From JBGTIS01 sp041745535 (GTDB lineage Bacteria > Bacteroidota > Bacteroidia > Cytophagales > Cyclobacteriaceae), in contig JBGTIS010000067.1 of NCBI GenBank assembly GCA_041745535.1, forward strand, positions 1 through 43,620: DNA of 43,620 nt. Direction: 5' to 3'. This document shows positions 1 to 7,807 of the stretch, piece by piece (position 1 is the stretch's first letter; the number at the start of each line of letters is the position of its first letter). Under the pieces are notes generated by a model. The model was not told the origin of the DNA. It saw nothing but the letters and a program-made list of their open reading frames with translations, and ran no database searches. The translations under genes and the position numbers were made by a program.

Positions 1-1234
1 TTGCATTGATGGTATTCTGTGTCTGATCGGTGAAATCGATGATGCCCTTGGTATTCAGATTGGTAAATGATACCCTTCCGTATGCTTTTTCGCCAGATGC
101 CGAAACCGCGATGTTATTTTCAAGATTTACTCCCGTTCTGAAATAGTCTTTTATGTTATCGGGCCGGGAATTCCAGGGACTATCCGGTCCGGTAGACCAT
201 TGGTCCAGTAACAACCCGGCATCCAGTCTGGGCCCCCAGTTAATGGGCCAGGAATCGTTTACCCCACCTCCCAGTCCGTCTACATAGTTATAGGAAAACT
301 GTTTGGCATACTCATTATAAGTAAGGTTTGATCCCGGGTTATTTTCCAAATATTGTTTATAGATATACTCACTGCCATCCCATCCGCCACCGTATTCATT
401 TTGGAAAGCCGGAAAATAAGCAGGTTTATCAAATATCACCGAAGAGTTAATATCCACACCAATTCTTTTGCCTTCCTTATCTCCTTTCTTGGTAGTAATC
501 AGAATCACGCCATTGGTGGCCCGGCTGCCGTATAATGCCGAGGCTGTGGCACCTTTGAGCACGGTAACTGATGCAATGTTATTTACATCCAGGTCAGAAG
601 CAGTATTGCCCCAGTCGATACCTCCTCCTCCATCCAGGTTGGTTGTGGAATTGTCGACAGGGGTACCATCTACCACAAAAAGGGGTTGGTTGCCACTAAA
701 CGAAGAATTCCCTCTGATTACAATTCTGGAAGAAGCACCTACCGTACTCCCGCCACTGGTTACCTGTACCCCGGCAATCTTTCCCGATAACGAATTAATA
801 ATGTTTGGATCATTGGAAGGATTTAACTCATTTCCATCCAGTTCCTGTACGGCATACCCAAGGGTCTCCTTCTCCCGGGTAATACCCAATGCCGTTACCA
901 CTACCTCGTCCAACGATACCAGGTCAGGTGCCATCTTGATATTGATTACCGACCTGGATTCAACTGAAACTTCCTGTTGCAGATAGCCCACAAAGCTGAA
1001 ACTCAGTACCGCGTCTTTGTCTACCTCAATTCTATAGTTTCCGTTTGCATCTGTAACAGTACCTGTCACCGTACCTTTATGAATGACAGTAACTCCAGGT
1101 AAGGAGGCACCTGATTCCTCAGTAACTGTTCCACTCACCGTAATGTCTTGTGCGCATAAGGTTCCAATCAATAAAAGGGTTATGGCCAGGAGTACCACCC
1201 CTTTCTTCAGGATAATTCGTAAAGCCTTTTTCAT
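1..1234 (-). CDS. SusC-like TonB-dependent receptor, N-terminal part (runs off the left edge)
   Basis: The frame is open from an ATG at 1234 to the window edge, giving about 411 residues of the amino end of an outer-membrane SusC/RagA-type importer for oligosaccharides. It starts MKKALRIILKKG with a signal peptide ending near LLLIGTLCAQ. A carboxypeptidase-regulatory-like beta-sandwich follows (SGTVTEESG, then TGTVTDANGNYRIEV). The plug domain shows the family signatures IVIRGNSS, LFVVDGTPVDN and LKGATASALYGSRATNGV. No STN domain precedes the beta-sandwich, unlike the other two SusC proteins here, so it is probably not wired to a FecR anti-sigma factor. It lies 224 bp downstream of the heparinase-like gene and has its own promoter-like sequence. 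Its SusD partner is presumably outside the window. The identification is firm; the substrate is unknown. Confidence 0.93.
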   Translation of the reverse strand, partial: MKKALRIILKKGVVLLAITLLLIGTLCAQDITVSGTVTEESGASLPGVTVIHKGTVTGTVTDANGNYRIEVDKDAVLSFSFVGYLQQEVSVESRSVINIKMAPDLVSLDEVVVTALGITREKETLGYAVQELDGNELNPSNDPNIINSLSGKIAGVQVTSGGSTVGASSRIVIRGNSSFSGNQPLFVVDGTPVDNSTTNLDGGGGIDWGNTASDLDVNNIASVTVLKGATASALYGSRATNGVILITTKKGDKEGKRIGVDINSSVIFDKPAYFPAFQNEYGGGWDGSEYIYKQYLENNPGSNLTYNEYAKQFSYNYVDGLGGGVNDSWPINWGPRLDAGLLLDQWSTGPDSPWNSRPDNIKDYFRTGVNLENNIAVSASGEKAYGRVSFTNLNTKGIIDFTDQTQNTINA

Positions 1235-1301
1235 ATGCTATTTTTTAGTTTAGGTAATATAAGAAAGTGAATTTAATAGCATATAAGGTGGAAATAAACC
1301 A

Positions 1302-1334
1302 CAAACTTACCGAATGAGTATACTATTTTATCAA
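1302..1334 (-). promoter_or_regulatory. Bacteroidota-type promoter of the left-edge susC gene
   Basis: On the minus strand TTG (1334-1332) is followed after 22 bases by TAAGTTTG (1309-1302). This matches the Bacteroidota vegetative pattern TTG-N17-23-TAnnTTTG. It sits about 70 bases before the ATG at 1234, so the left-edge receptor gene can be transcribed separately from the lyase operon. A near-palindrome, GATCCACA (1375-1382) with TGTGATC (1390-1396), lies just upstream and could be an operator, which is speculative. Confidence 0.5.
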
Positions 1335-1458
1335 TACCAGCATTTATTCTGTTAAATGTTTCAAAATGATTCGTGATCCACAGTGCAGGTGTGATCCCGG
1401 ATTTTGAAAATGGATAAGCATGTTTATGTGTGTAAGCTTAAACAACTACTACCTGTAA

Positions 1459-3366
1459 TTAATCCATACCGGATAAGCGTACCTGTACTGTGCCGCTGCC
1501 CTGGTCGAACAGGTAGGCGGGCATTCTGATTTCGAGGCGTTTCAGGTTATCGATATGGCGGTCGAGCAATAAGGGTGGCGGATCAAGCGATATAATGGAA
1601 ACCGTTAGGTCAGGATGCGACAGGTTCTCCAGTTTTAACTGTTTGCCATCCTGCTTTAAAATGGCACCGCCTTTTACAATTTCCACATCGGCGGTGGTCA
1701 TCAGTTGCCAGGTAATGTTTTTTGTAGAATCGGTAAGCTCAAATTTATCTTCGATCAACAGCGTATGATTGTTTTCCTTTACATATCTGCGGGTTACATT
1801 GTTCAGCGTTCCTTCAAAAGTTTTGCTCATATCCAGCGTAGCTTCGGGCTGATTGCCTGCTTTAAAATCCGTAAAATCGGCCATGCCATCCACCTGGTGC
1901 AGGGCATCGTTCACGGTGAGGGTGCTATGGCCAAAATTGTTTTTGGTAAGCAGGGTCCAGCGTTCGCATTCCTGGCACCTTCCCCAAAGGTCAAACCCTT
2001 CTTTTTCCAGTTCGTGGTAGCTCTGATTACCCGGATCAATCACCCACCGTACACCGTCCAGCTCAAAAATAAAGGAACCGCCATCCATGTTCCCATGGTT
2101 TACCGTACCTCGTCCCCCTTTACCACCAAAATAAAACTGCCGGCTGTCGTTTTCCTCAGACCTGAAAAATACTACCGGATTGGCGCCATCACCTTTCCAG
2201 GCCAAAGGCAGGTCATTCTTATTTTTATCTTCAAACTGCGACAGCCATACCAGGCCGGCTCCCGCATAACGGGCCAGTTCGCCCATAGCTTTTGGGTCCT
2301 GTAAAAATCTTTCTTTCTCAAAGTACATTTCATTACCAGTTTTGGCAGCAAACCAGGCCAGGGTAAAGTCGCCATTTTCAGAGCGCTGGTCGCCGCAGTC
2401 GGCAAAATTATAGTACCAGCCCGAAGGTGCGGTGCTCAGCAATTTGAAATTGGCGGATTCTTTAAAAGCCGGATAGGCTGCGAGGCCGAAATCGGTACCA
2501 AAGGCACTTTCCAGCATAGAGGCCGTTAATACCGAAAAGCTGGTTCCATATACCCAGTAGGTAGCTCCTTCGGGGTATACGCCATCCGGGCCATATTCAG
2601 CCAGCGCATGGGGCATGCCTTCCAGTGCCCGACTGATGGTTCTGGCTGCCAGTTCCGGATCTTTTTCCGCAATCACAATAGAGGCAGCGATCATGCCACC
2701 GTTACAAACCTGGTTCCAGTTATTGGTACCATTGATCCACCCTACATTGCCCGCTTCGTTATAACTGGGCTTAATCCCTTTTTCAATGAGCGCATTTTTT
2801 GCCAGTTCAACCGTAGCGGCTGGCAAATCGCTGCCCACCCAGTCAATAGCCAGGGCTACGGCCATCGACATTTCTGCCACATCCAGATAATGAGAAGGAT
2901 TCCAGTCCTGAAAATCGCAGACGGCCTGTAACTCCTCATCAATTCTTTTCAGAATGGCAGGGTCTTCGTCAATTACGTACACCATGCCGAGCGCATTCAT
3001 CCGGTATAGCATTTCCCGAGAAGTGCCCAGCAGCCTGCGGCCTACTACAATCCGTTCCAGCAAAGGCTTGGTCTGAATTTCCTGAGCATTCAGTTGTATT
3101 GCCTGGTACATATTTTTTATTACCGGATCGGTTTTTATTTTCTTTTTCAGGTTTTTCTCAATAGCAGGGGTCAGTACCAGCCGTGGACTTTCCTTCCTGA
3201 GGTTTTTTTTGAGGTATTGCACCGTAACCGGGTTTTCAAGCTTTACCGAATCATCATTTACCGTGTCTGACATCACATACAGGGCATTGTCCGCTGTGGT
3301 TGTCAGCAATGGGAATATAAAAATCAGGCTTAATAAAATCAGGGTGTAATAAAGTTTTGTTTTCAT
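1459..3366 (-). CDS. heparinase II/III-like polysaccharide lyase
   Basis: A 635-residue secreted protein with a Sec signal peptide (MKTKLYYTLILLSLIFIF, to about residue 25). It then has an alpha/alpha-toroid lyase domain and a C-terminal beta-sandwich of the heparinase II/III type. Family signatures are NNWNQVCNGGM (215-225), PDGVYPEGATYWVYG (260-274) and NHGNMDGGSFIFELDG (423-438), followed by VIDPGNQSY. By analogy with heparinase II these carry the candidate Asn/His neutralisers and Tyr/His catalytic acid-base residues. Such enzymes cut uronic-acid polysaccharides (heparan sulfate, alginate, hyaluronan or chondroitin, by subfamily) by beta-elimination. The CAZy family (PL12, PL21 or PL33-like) cannot be settled by eye. 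The gene lies 53 bp downstream of the PL8 lyase gene, in the same direction, so one polymer is probably cut by two lyases. An ATG start directly before the signal peptide supports the chosen start. Confidence 0.85.
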   Translation of the reverse strand: MKTKLYYTLILLSLIFIFPLLTTTADNALYVMSDTVNDDSVKLENPVTVQYLKKNLRKESPRLVLTPAIEKNLKKKIKTDPVIKNMYQAIQLNAQEIQTKPLLERIVVGRRLLGTSREMLYRMNALGMVYVIDEDPAILKRIDEELQAVCDFQDWNPSHYLDVAEMSMAVALAIDWVGSDLPAATVELAKNALIEKGIKPSYNEAGNVGWINGTNNWNQVCNGGMIAASIVIAEKDPELAARTISRALEGMPHALAEYGPDGVYPEGATYWVYGTSFSVLTASMLESAFGTDFGLAAYPAFKESANFKLLSTAPSGWYYNFADCGDQRSENGDFTLAWFAAKTGNEMYFEKERFLQDPKAMGELARYAGAGLVWLSQFEDKNKNDLPLAWKGDGANPVVFFRSEENDSRQFYFGGKGGRGTVNHGNMDGGSFIFELDGVRWVIDPGNQSYHELEKEGFDLWGRCQECERWTLLTKNNFGHSTLTVNDALHQVDGMADFTDFKAGNQPEATLDMSKTFEGTLNNVTRRYVKENNHTLLIEDKFELTDSTKNITWQLMTTADVEIVKGGAILKQDGKQLKLENLSHPDLTVSIISLDPPPLLLDRHIDNLKRLEIRMPAYLFDQGSGTVQVRLSGMD

Positions 3367-3419
3367 AATTATTGGGTTTTGGCAGAGGCGCGCGGTTGGC
3401 CTACACCTTATAAGATAAT

Positions 3420-5783
3420 TTATATTTCTATGACTACACTTTTTCCGGCATATTCATTTTGAGGCAAATCGACGATCACATTACTGTATCCCTTTTCTTC
3501 GTGCCAGGTGGCTTTATAATCGCTGCTGTTTCCACTGACCCGGCTGCTTACTGTCAGATGTATGGAAGTTAACTTTCGGGACGGATCGGCTACGGTTATC
3601 TTTTTTATAGTCTGTCCATCCACATACACCATCACCATCCCGGGGCTTTCCACAGTAACCTTGATATTATCGGTAAGTTGTACTTCGCCCGCCTCATAAA
3701 ACACGATCTGACTCAGGCCCAATCCGGTATGCTGTACGGCCTGCATTGCCGGCGTATTGGCCAGAATTTCAACAGGTATATTTTTCTGATATGTTGCCAC
3801 ATCAGCTTCCGCTACAGCCGGAACCACCATATAGGCATACGCGGCATGGCTTGGCTTTTTTCCATGATCCAGCCACAGAGTGAATACTTCCTCGCTGATT
3901 GCTTCCTTGGGGCTGTCAGCCTGGTGATTGATGCTGTACCAGCTGCCTGTGGCTTCCTGATTTTTAAGATGCGCGTCTGTGGATTGCGGAAAAAGATAAG
4001 CAATGCTATCGTGCCATATCCAATCCACTTTTTTCAGCTTATGCTCACCTTTATCCAATACTGAGGTGTTATTTTTTTTCATTACCACCACTTCTCCCTT
4101 TAAGAAACCCTGATTCAGGGTTGTAGCTACCGGATAGGCTGCCTCAGATTGTATGCCTGTACCCAGACAAACGTATTCCTTGTCAAATAAAAACCAGGCT
4201 TTTCTGGCTTCCAGCGGGTCAAGCGTACTTTTAAAGTCAAAAGCGGCAGCACCGTATTGTTCGTCAGAAATAGCGCCTACAAAGTCGGTAAGTCCTTTCT
4301 TCTGTATTTCCTCTTCAGAAGGCAGTGAAGGTTTCTGTACCACGGTGGTGCCGGGGATTTTCTGCCAGTCCCAGATGGGAAAAATATCGGTGTACTCTTC
4401 GCCGGTTCTGGAAATAAAATTAGAACCATCGCCCAGATGATGATTTTTCAGTCCTTCCCCATTGTAAGGTTCTTCCATGGTATGGTTGCGGGAGGAAAAC
4501 ATCCGAACCGATGTAAAATACTGAGGGCGCTGGTGGCTGAAATATTCCGAACGCCAGTAAAACCGGTTGCTGGTTAAATCCGGTGCTGCTTCCCCTTTAC
4601 GAATTTTCGCGATTTTTTCCAGTTCTTCCTTTCTGTAATCAGTGGCCTGTAATAGTTTTTCGGGTGTATCGGCGCTATATGCATGCAGCGTCCCCTGCCG
4701 GGTAATGCTGCGGTTTTTGGCACCCGGATCAGGATATTTGCCATAAACCATCGTTTTGCTAATGCCATCCAGGTAAAAATCGACGAGCAGTTCGATGGCT
4801 TTATCGGGGAACCTGTAGGTGGTGCCGGCCACTTTGGCGGCCCAATCGGCAAAGGCTTCGGCATACCCCATGCCATAAGAAAGGGTGGAAGTTACATGAT
4901 CGTGGCGATGGTGAAAGCTGAAGTCCGGCTGAAGCCCTCTTTCGTCGGCAGGATCGCCTCGGTCGGTAGCAAACATGATTTCGCTGGCCATCGTTTTCAC
5001 TACGGTACTCAAAGTTGTGGAATCTCTGACAAACAAAGCATACTTGCCCAGTATGCCTGCGATTTTGATTAGATCGCCACCGGGTCGGGCACCCCAGGCA
5101 CCAAGATTGGCCCGGCCGGCAATGGGTGCGGCTTTTTCCTTTTGCGCTACTGAAAGGTCTTCATCCATAATCAGCAACATACTGACCATCGCGTTGGGCG
5201 TTCCTATCTGGTTCCACCACCAGTTATCGCAGATAAAATTATGGTCGAGCCAGAAATTGAACGAAGCATCAATAGCACCTTTCAGGGCAGAATCCCGGTA
5301 AAATTCAGAGTCAGGCTTTTTATAGGCCCTGCTCAGGTCTACCATATTGCTCAGGTGCCTGCTGTGCTCAAAGCCGGTACGGGACACATCCTCATAGTTA
5401 ATGTCCGGCCAGCTGCCGTCTTCCTGAAGGGAAGTTATTAAATTTTTGATATGGGCCGCATCAATCTCAGGCTCCATCAGTTCAGCAATAACCCGTGCTC
5501 TGAGAATTTCCAAATCTGAATCAGCAATCAAATTACTTTCCTTTCGGTAGGTGTCCCCACAGACCGAAACCCACCATGCAATCCATGTGGCCTGTGAGGA
5601 CACAGACCATGGGAAAGGGACGGTCCAGGCAATATGGTGGGTAGGATAGGCAAGCGGACGGGCCGCTGCTACATAGGCCTTGTATTTTTCATCTCCATAC
5701 ATCTCATACTGTTCATAAGCGAAGGCATTAAAAATGAATAGAAAGAAGCCTAATATAAAGGTTAGTAACCGGTGTATTCGCAT
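3420..5783 (-). CDS. polysaccharide lyase family 8 (chondroitin/hyaluronan lyase type)
   Basis: A 787-residue protein with a Sec signal peptide ending near FNAFA (residue 22). The order is alpha/alpha-toroid, super-beta-sandwich and C-terminal beta domain, as in PL8, and the length is normal for the family. Visible catalytic elements are NWWWNQIGTP (187-196; Asn187 fits Asn175 of chondroitinase AC) and DFSFHHRHDH (287-296). His294 lies nine residues before Tyr303, the spacing of His225/Tyr234 in chondroitinase AC. Arg358 and Arg362 match the Arg288/Arg292 spacing. NHHLGDGSNF and KIPGTTVV in the beta part are also typical. PL8 enzymes depolymerise chondroitin, dermatan, hyaluronan or xanthan by beta-elimination. 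The His cluster around the catalytic histidine is unusual, so the exact substrate is open. The gene follows SusD after 204 bp that contains a strong hairpin repeat. Confidence 0.88.
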   Translation of the reverse strand: MRIHRLLTFILGFFLFIFNAFAYEQYEMYGDEKYKAYVAAARPLAYPTHHIAWTVPFPWSVSSQATWIAWWVSVCGDTYRKESNLIADSDLEILRARVIAELMEPEIDAAHIKNLITSLQEDGSWPDINYEDVSRTGFEHSRHLSNMVDLSRAYKKPDSEFYRDSALKGAIDASFNFWLDHNFICDNWWWNQIGTPNAMVSMLLIMDEDLSVAQKEKAAPIAGRANLGAWGARPGGDLIKIAGILGKYALFVRDSTTLSTVVKTMASEIMFATDRGDPADERGLQPDFSFHHRHDHVTSTLSYGMGYAEAFADWAAKVAGTTYRFPDKAIELLVDFYLDGISKTMVYGKYPDPGAKNRSITRQGTLHAYSADTPEKLLQATDYRKEELEKIAKIRKGEAAPDLTSNRFYWRSEYFSHQRPQYFTSVRMFSSRNHTMEEPYNGEGLKNHHLGDGSNFISRTGEEYTDIFPIWDWQKIPGTTVVQKPSLPSEEEIQKKGLTDFVGAISDEQYGAAAFDFKSTLDPLEARKAWFLFDKEYVCLGTGIQSEAAYPVATTLNQGFLKGEVVVMKKNNTSVLDKGEHKLKKVDWIWHDSIAYLFPQSTDAHLKNQEATGSWYSINHQADSPKEAISEEVFTLWLDHGKKPSHAAYAYMVVPAVAEADVATYQKNIPVEILANTPAMQAVQHTGLGLSQIVFYEAGEVQLTDNIKVTVESPGMVMVYVDGQTIKKITVADPSRKLTSIHLTVSSRVSGNSSDYKATWHEEKGYSNVIVDLPQNEYAGKSVVIEI

Positions 5784-5865
5784 ATCAATTAATCATCGTA
5801 AGTGTTTTTGGATGGTGTACATAACTCTGGAAACAGGTGAATTATTTAGCCATAGACTAAAATTA

Positions 5866-5943
5866 TCATGCTGAGCAAAGAGAAGCATCTTATATCCTGC
5901 CAATTATCAGGCATTTAAGATGCTTCACCCCTACTCAGAATGA
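5866..5943. repeat. 78-bp long imperfect palindrome (REP-like element)
   Basis: Between the SusD and PL8 genes the arms pair from outside in. TCAT (5866-5869) pairs with ATGA (5940-5943), and CTGAG (5871-5875) with CTCAG (5934-5938). GAAGCATCTTA (5882-5892) pairs with TAAGATGCTTC (5916-5926), and CCTG (5896-5899) with CAGG (5908-5911). The TCATxCTGAG...GAAGxATCT arrangement resembles short intergenic repeats I know from Bacteroidota genomes. As RNA it would form a stable stem-loop on either strand. There is no U-run, so it is not a classical terminator. It may stabilise or attenuate the susCD part of the transcript. Confidence 0.75.
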
Positions 5944-5987
5944 CTGTTTTTCACTTTCTGTTAATACAGAAGTGTATTATATTAAAA

Positions 5988-7787
5988 CTATTCGCTGCCC
6001 CCCCATCCCGGGTTTTGCCCCAGATTCGGATTTTGTGAGATAGCGCTGATGGGTAAAGGCCACAGATAGTGTTTGCCTTCATCAAATACCGGATCCGCGT
6101 AATCGGTGCCAGCGTATACGTCAAGGTACGGAATACCATTCACCTCCGAAACACCGATAGTTACTTCATTATTTGGATCAATCCGGGTCCTGTTGGCTTC
6201 ATCCCAACGCATGCCATAATCCTTCACTTCGAGTTTTTTACCCTGTTTCCAGCGTCTCAGGTCGTCGTAACGGAACCCTTCCATAAATAATTCAACGCGA
6301 CGTTCACGGCGAATTTCAGCAATTACTGCCGTAATACCATCGTTCGCATAGCGTGGGTCCATGGGCACATCCATGGTCATGTGTGGCATCGCCACGCGGT
6401 CGCGCAGTAAATTAATACTCATATCCAGGTCTGGCTGGGTAAGGGTTCCTAATTCAGCTTTTGCTTCGGCATAATTTAACAATGCTTCACCAAACCGCAG
6501 GATAATAGCAGGGGTTGCCGAAGTGTTATAGGTAGCATTCGCGGCATTATTCTCATAAACTTTAATGATATGGTACCCGGTAGTAGATTCCTGTCCAGGC
6601 GTCGTCATCCCCTGAATTTTTGGATATCTGACCACATCAAAATCATGGTTTCCATACCTGTAAATAGCCTGATCGTCGGGATGCAGCACAGTTTGTCTCA
6701 ATCTTGGGTCACGGTCTACAAAGATATCTTCATACACTTCATCACCTTTATACAGGGGAGAAAGCGTAATGGGTAAACCATCGGCACTTAAATAGTCTTC
6801 CACCATACTCTTGGTAGCCCCGCCATTATAGCCTTTATGATAACTCTGCACATGGTTGGTAAAAATACCCAATTCATATCTTCTCCAATATAACACTTCC
6901 GGGTTTCCTGAAAGATCGGTCATGCGGTGAATGGCATTATAATCAGAACTTGGATCGCCTGTTGAATAGAGGGAATAAGGACCACTTTGCATCAGTTCCA
7001 GGGCAGCTTCAGCCGACTGCTGTAACCACATTTCGGCATCTGCACCACCATGGTATTTGCGCCAGGTACCTTCAAACAAACAAATCCTTGATTTAACCAG
7101 TAATGCCCCCCAGCGATCTAATCTTCCCGGTGCATGCCCATCGCCCCAATCTTCAGGGATATTCGCGACCGCGAAATTCAAATCTTCTAATGCTTTTCCC
7201 ATCACGAAGTCCCGGTCGTCCCGTTCTCCATACAAAATATCCTCATCAGTGATATTCAATTCCGTATCTACCCACTGCACTTTGCCAAACTTCGATACTT
7301 TATCGGCATAGAACCAACCTCTGAGCAAGCGGGCTTCCCCCACATATTTATTTCTGATTTCCTCTGAAACATCCGCTTTGTCATAATTATCCATTCCGAC
7401 ATTAATCGCTCTGAGAAAATTCCAACCCTTATAGCCAAACCATTCAGGGCTAGTGGGAACCGAATGTTTACCGGCACGTACCTTTTGAAAACGGTCAGCC
7501 CTGGAATGTCGTGGGGCGGTATTATCGGCAAATCCATCCAGATACCAGATGCCTCTACTTTGGCTATTAAAACCTTCATCATGCCCCATCAGTATCGGGA
7601 CATTGCCTTCGTTTCTGGCCAGGTGGTACAAACTGTTGTTGTACACCAATAAATCATTTTCTGTATTCCAGAAAGAATCGTTACTAATCTGATCTAACGG
7701 ATATCTTTCTAAAAACTCATCGTTGCAACTAAAGGAGACCAGTGTCGCGAATACCATTATAAAAACTCTTATTATATATTTTTTCAT
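5988..7787 (-). CDS. SusD/RagB-family nutrient-binding lipoprotein
   Basis: A 599-residue outer-membrane lipoprotein. MKKYIIRVFIMVFATLVSFSC gives a signal peptide with lipobox SFSC, so Cys21 is the lipidated residue. Helical SusD/RagB signatures follow: YVGEARLLRGWFYADKVSKF in the TPR-like region, RRERRVELFMEGFRYDDLRR in the C-terminal half, and a closing YLWPLPISAISQNPNLGQNP. SusD proteins cap the SusC barrel and bind oligosaccharides at the cell surface. The gene lies 20 bp downstream of its SusC partner, with which it forms the transport complex of this locus. The family call is secure; the bound glycan is inferred only from the lyases downstream. Confidence 0.95.
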   Translation of the reverse strand: MKKYIIRVFIMVFATLVSFSCNDEFLERYPLDQISNDSFWNTENDLLVYNNSLYHLARNEGNVPILMGHDEGFNSQSRGIWYLDGFADNTAPRHSRADRFQKVRAGKHSVPTSPEWFGYKGWNFLRAINVGMDNYDKADVSEEIRNKYVGEARLLRGWFYADKVSKFGKVQWVDTELNITDEDILYGERDDRDFVMGKALEDLNFAVANIPEDWGDGHAPGRLDRWGALLVKSRICLFEGTWRKYHGGADAEMWLQQSAEAALELMQSGPYSLYSTGDPSSDYNAIHRMTDLSGNPEVLYWRRYELGIFTNHVQSYHKGYNGGATKSMVEDYLSADGLPITLSPLYKGDEVYEDIFVDRDPRLRQTVLHPDDQAIYRYGNHDFDVVRYPKIQGMTTPGQESTTGYHIIKVYENNAANATYNTSATPAIILRFGEALLNYAEAKAELGTLTQPDLDMSINLLRDRVAMPHMTMDVPMDPRYANDGITAVIAEIRRERRVELFMEGFRYDDLRRWKQGKKLEVKDYGMRWDEANRTRIDPNNEVTIGVSEVNGIPYLDVYAGTDYADPVFDEGKHYLWPLPISAISQNPNLGQNPGWGGSE

Positions 7788-7807
7788 TTCGTTTTCCTTT
7801 ATAATAA

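Noticed and set aside
1705..2304. Long open frames opposite the lyase, receptor and sulfatase genes (for example 1705-2304 and 10224-10655 on the plus strand)
   Set aside because: They lie antisense to genes with strong family motifs and show low-complexity or unrecognisable translations, so they are shadows.
5866..5943. The intergenic palindrome as a rho-independent terminator of the susCD operon
   Set aside because: No T-run follows the stem on the minus strand, and the lyase gene behind it has no clear promoter of its own.
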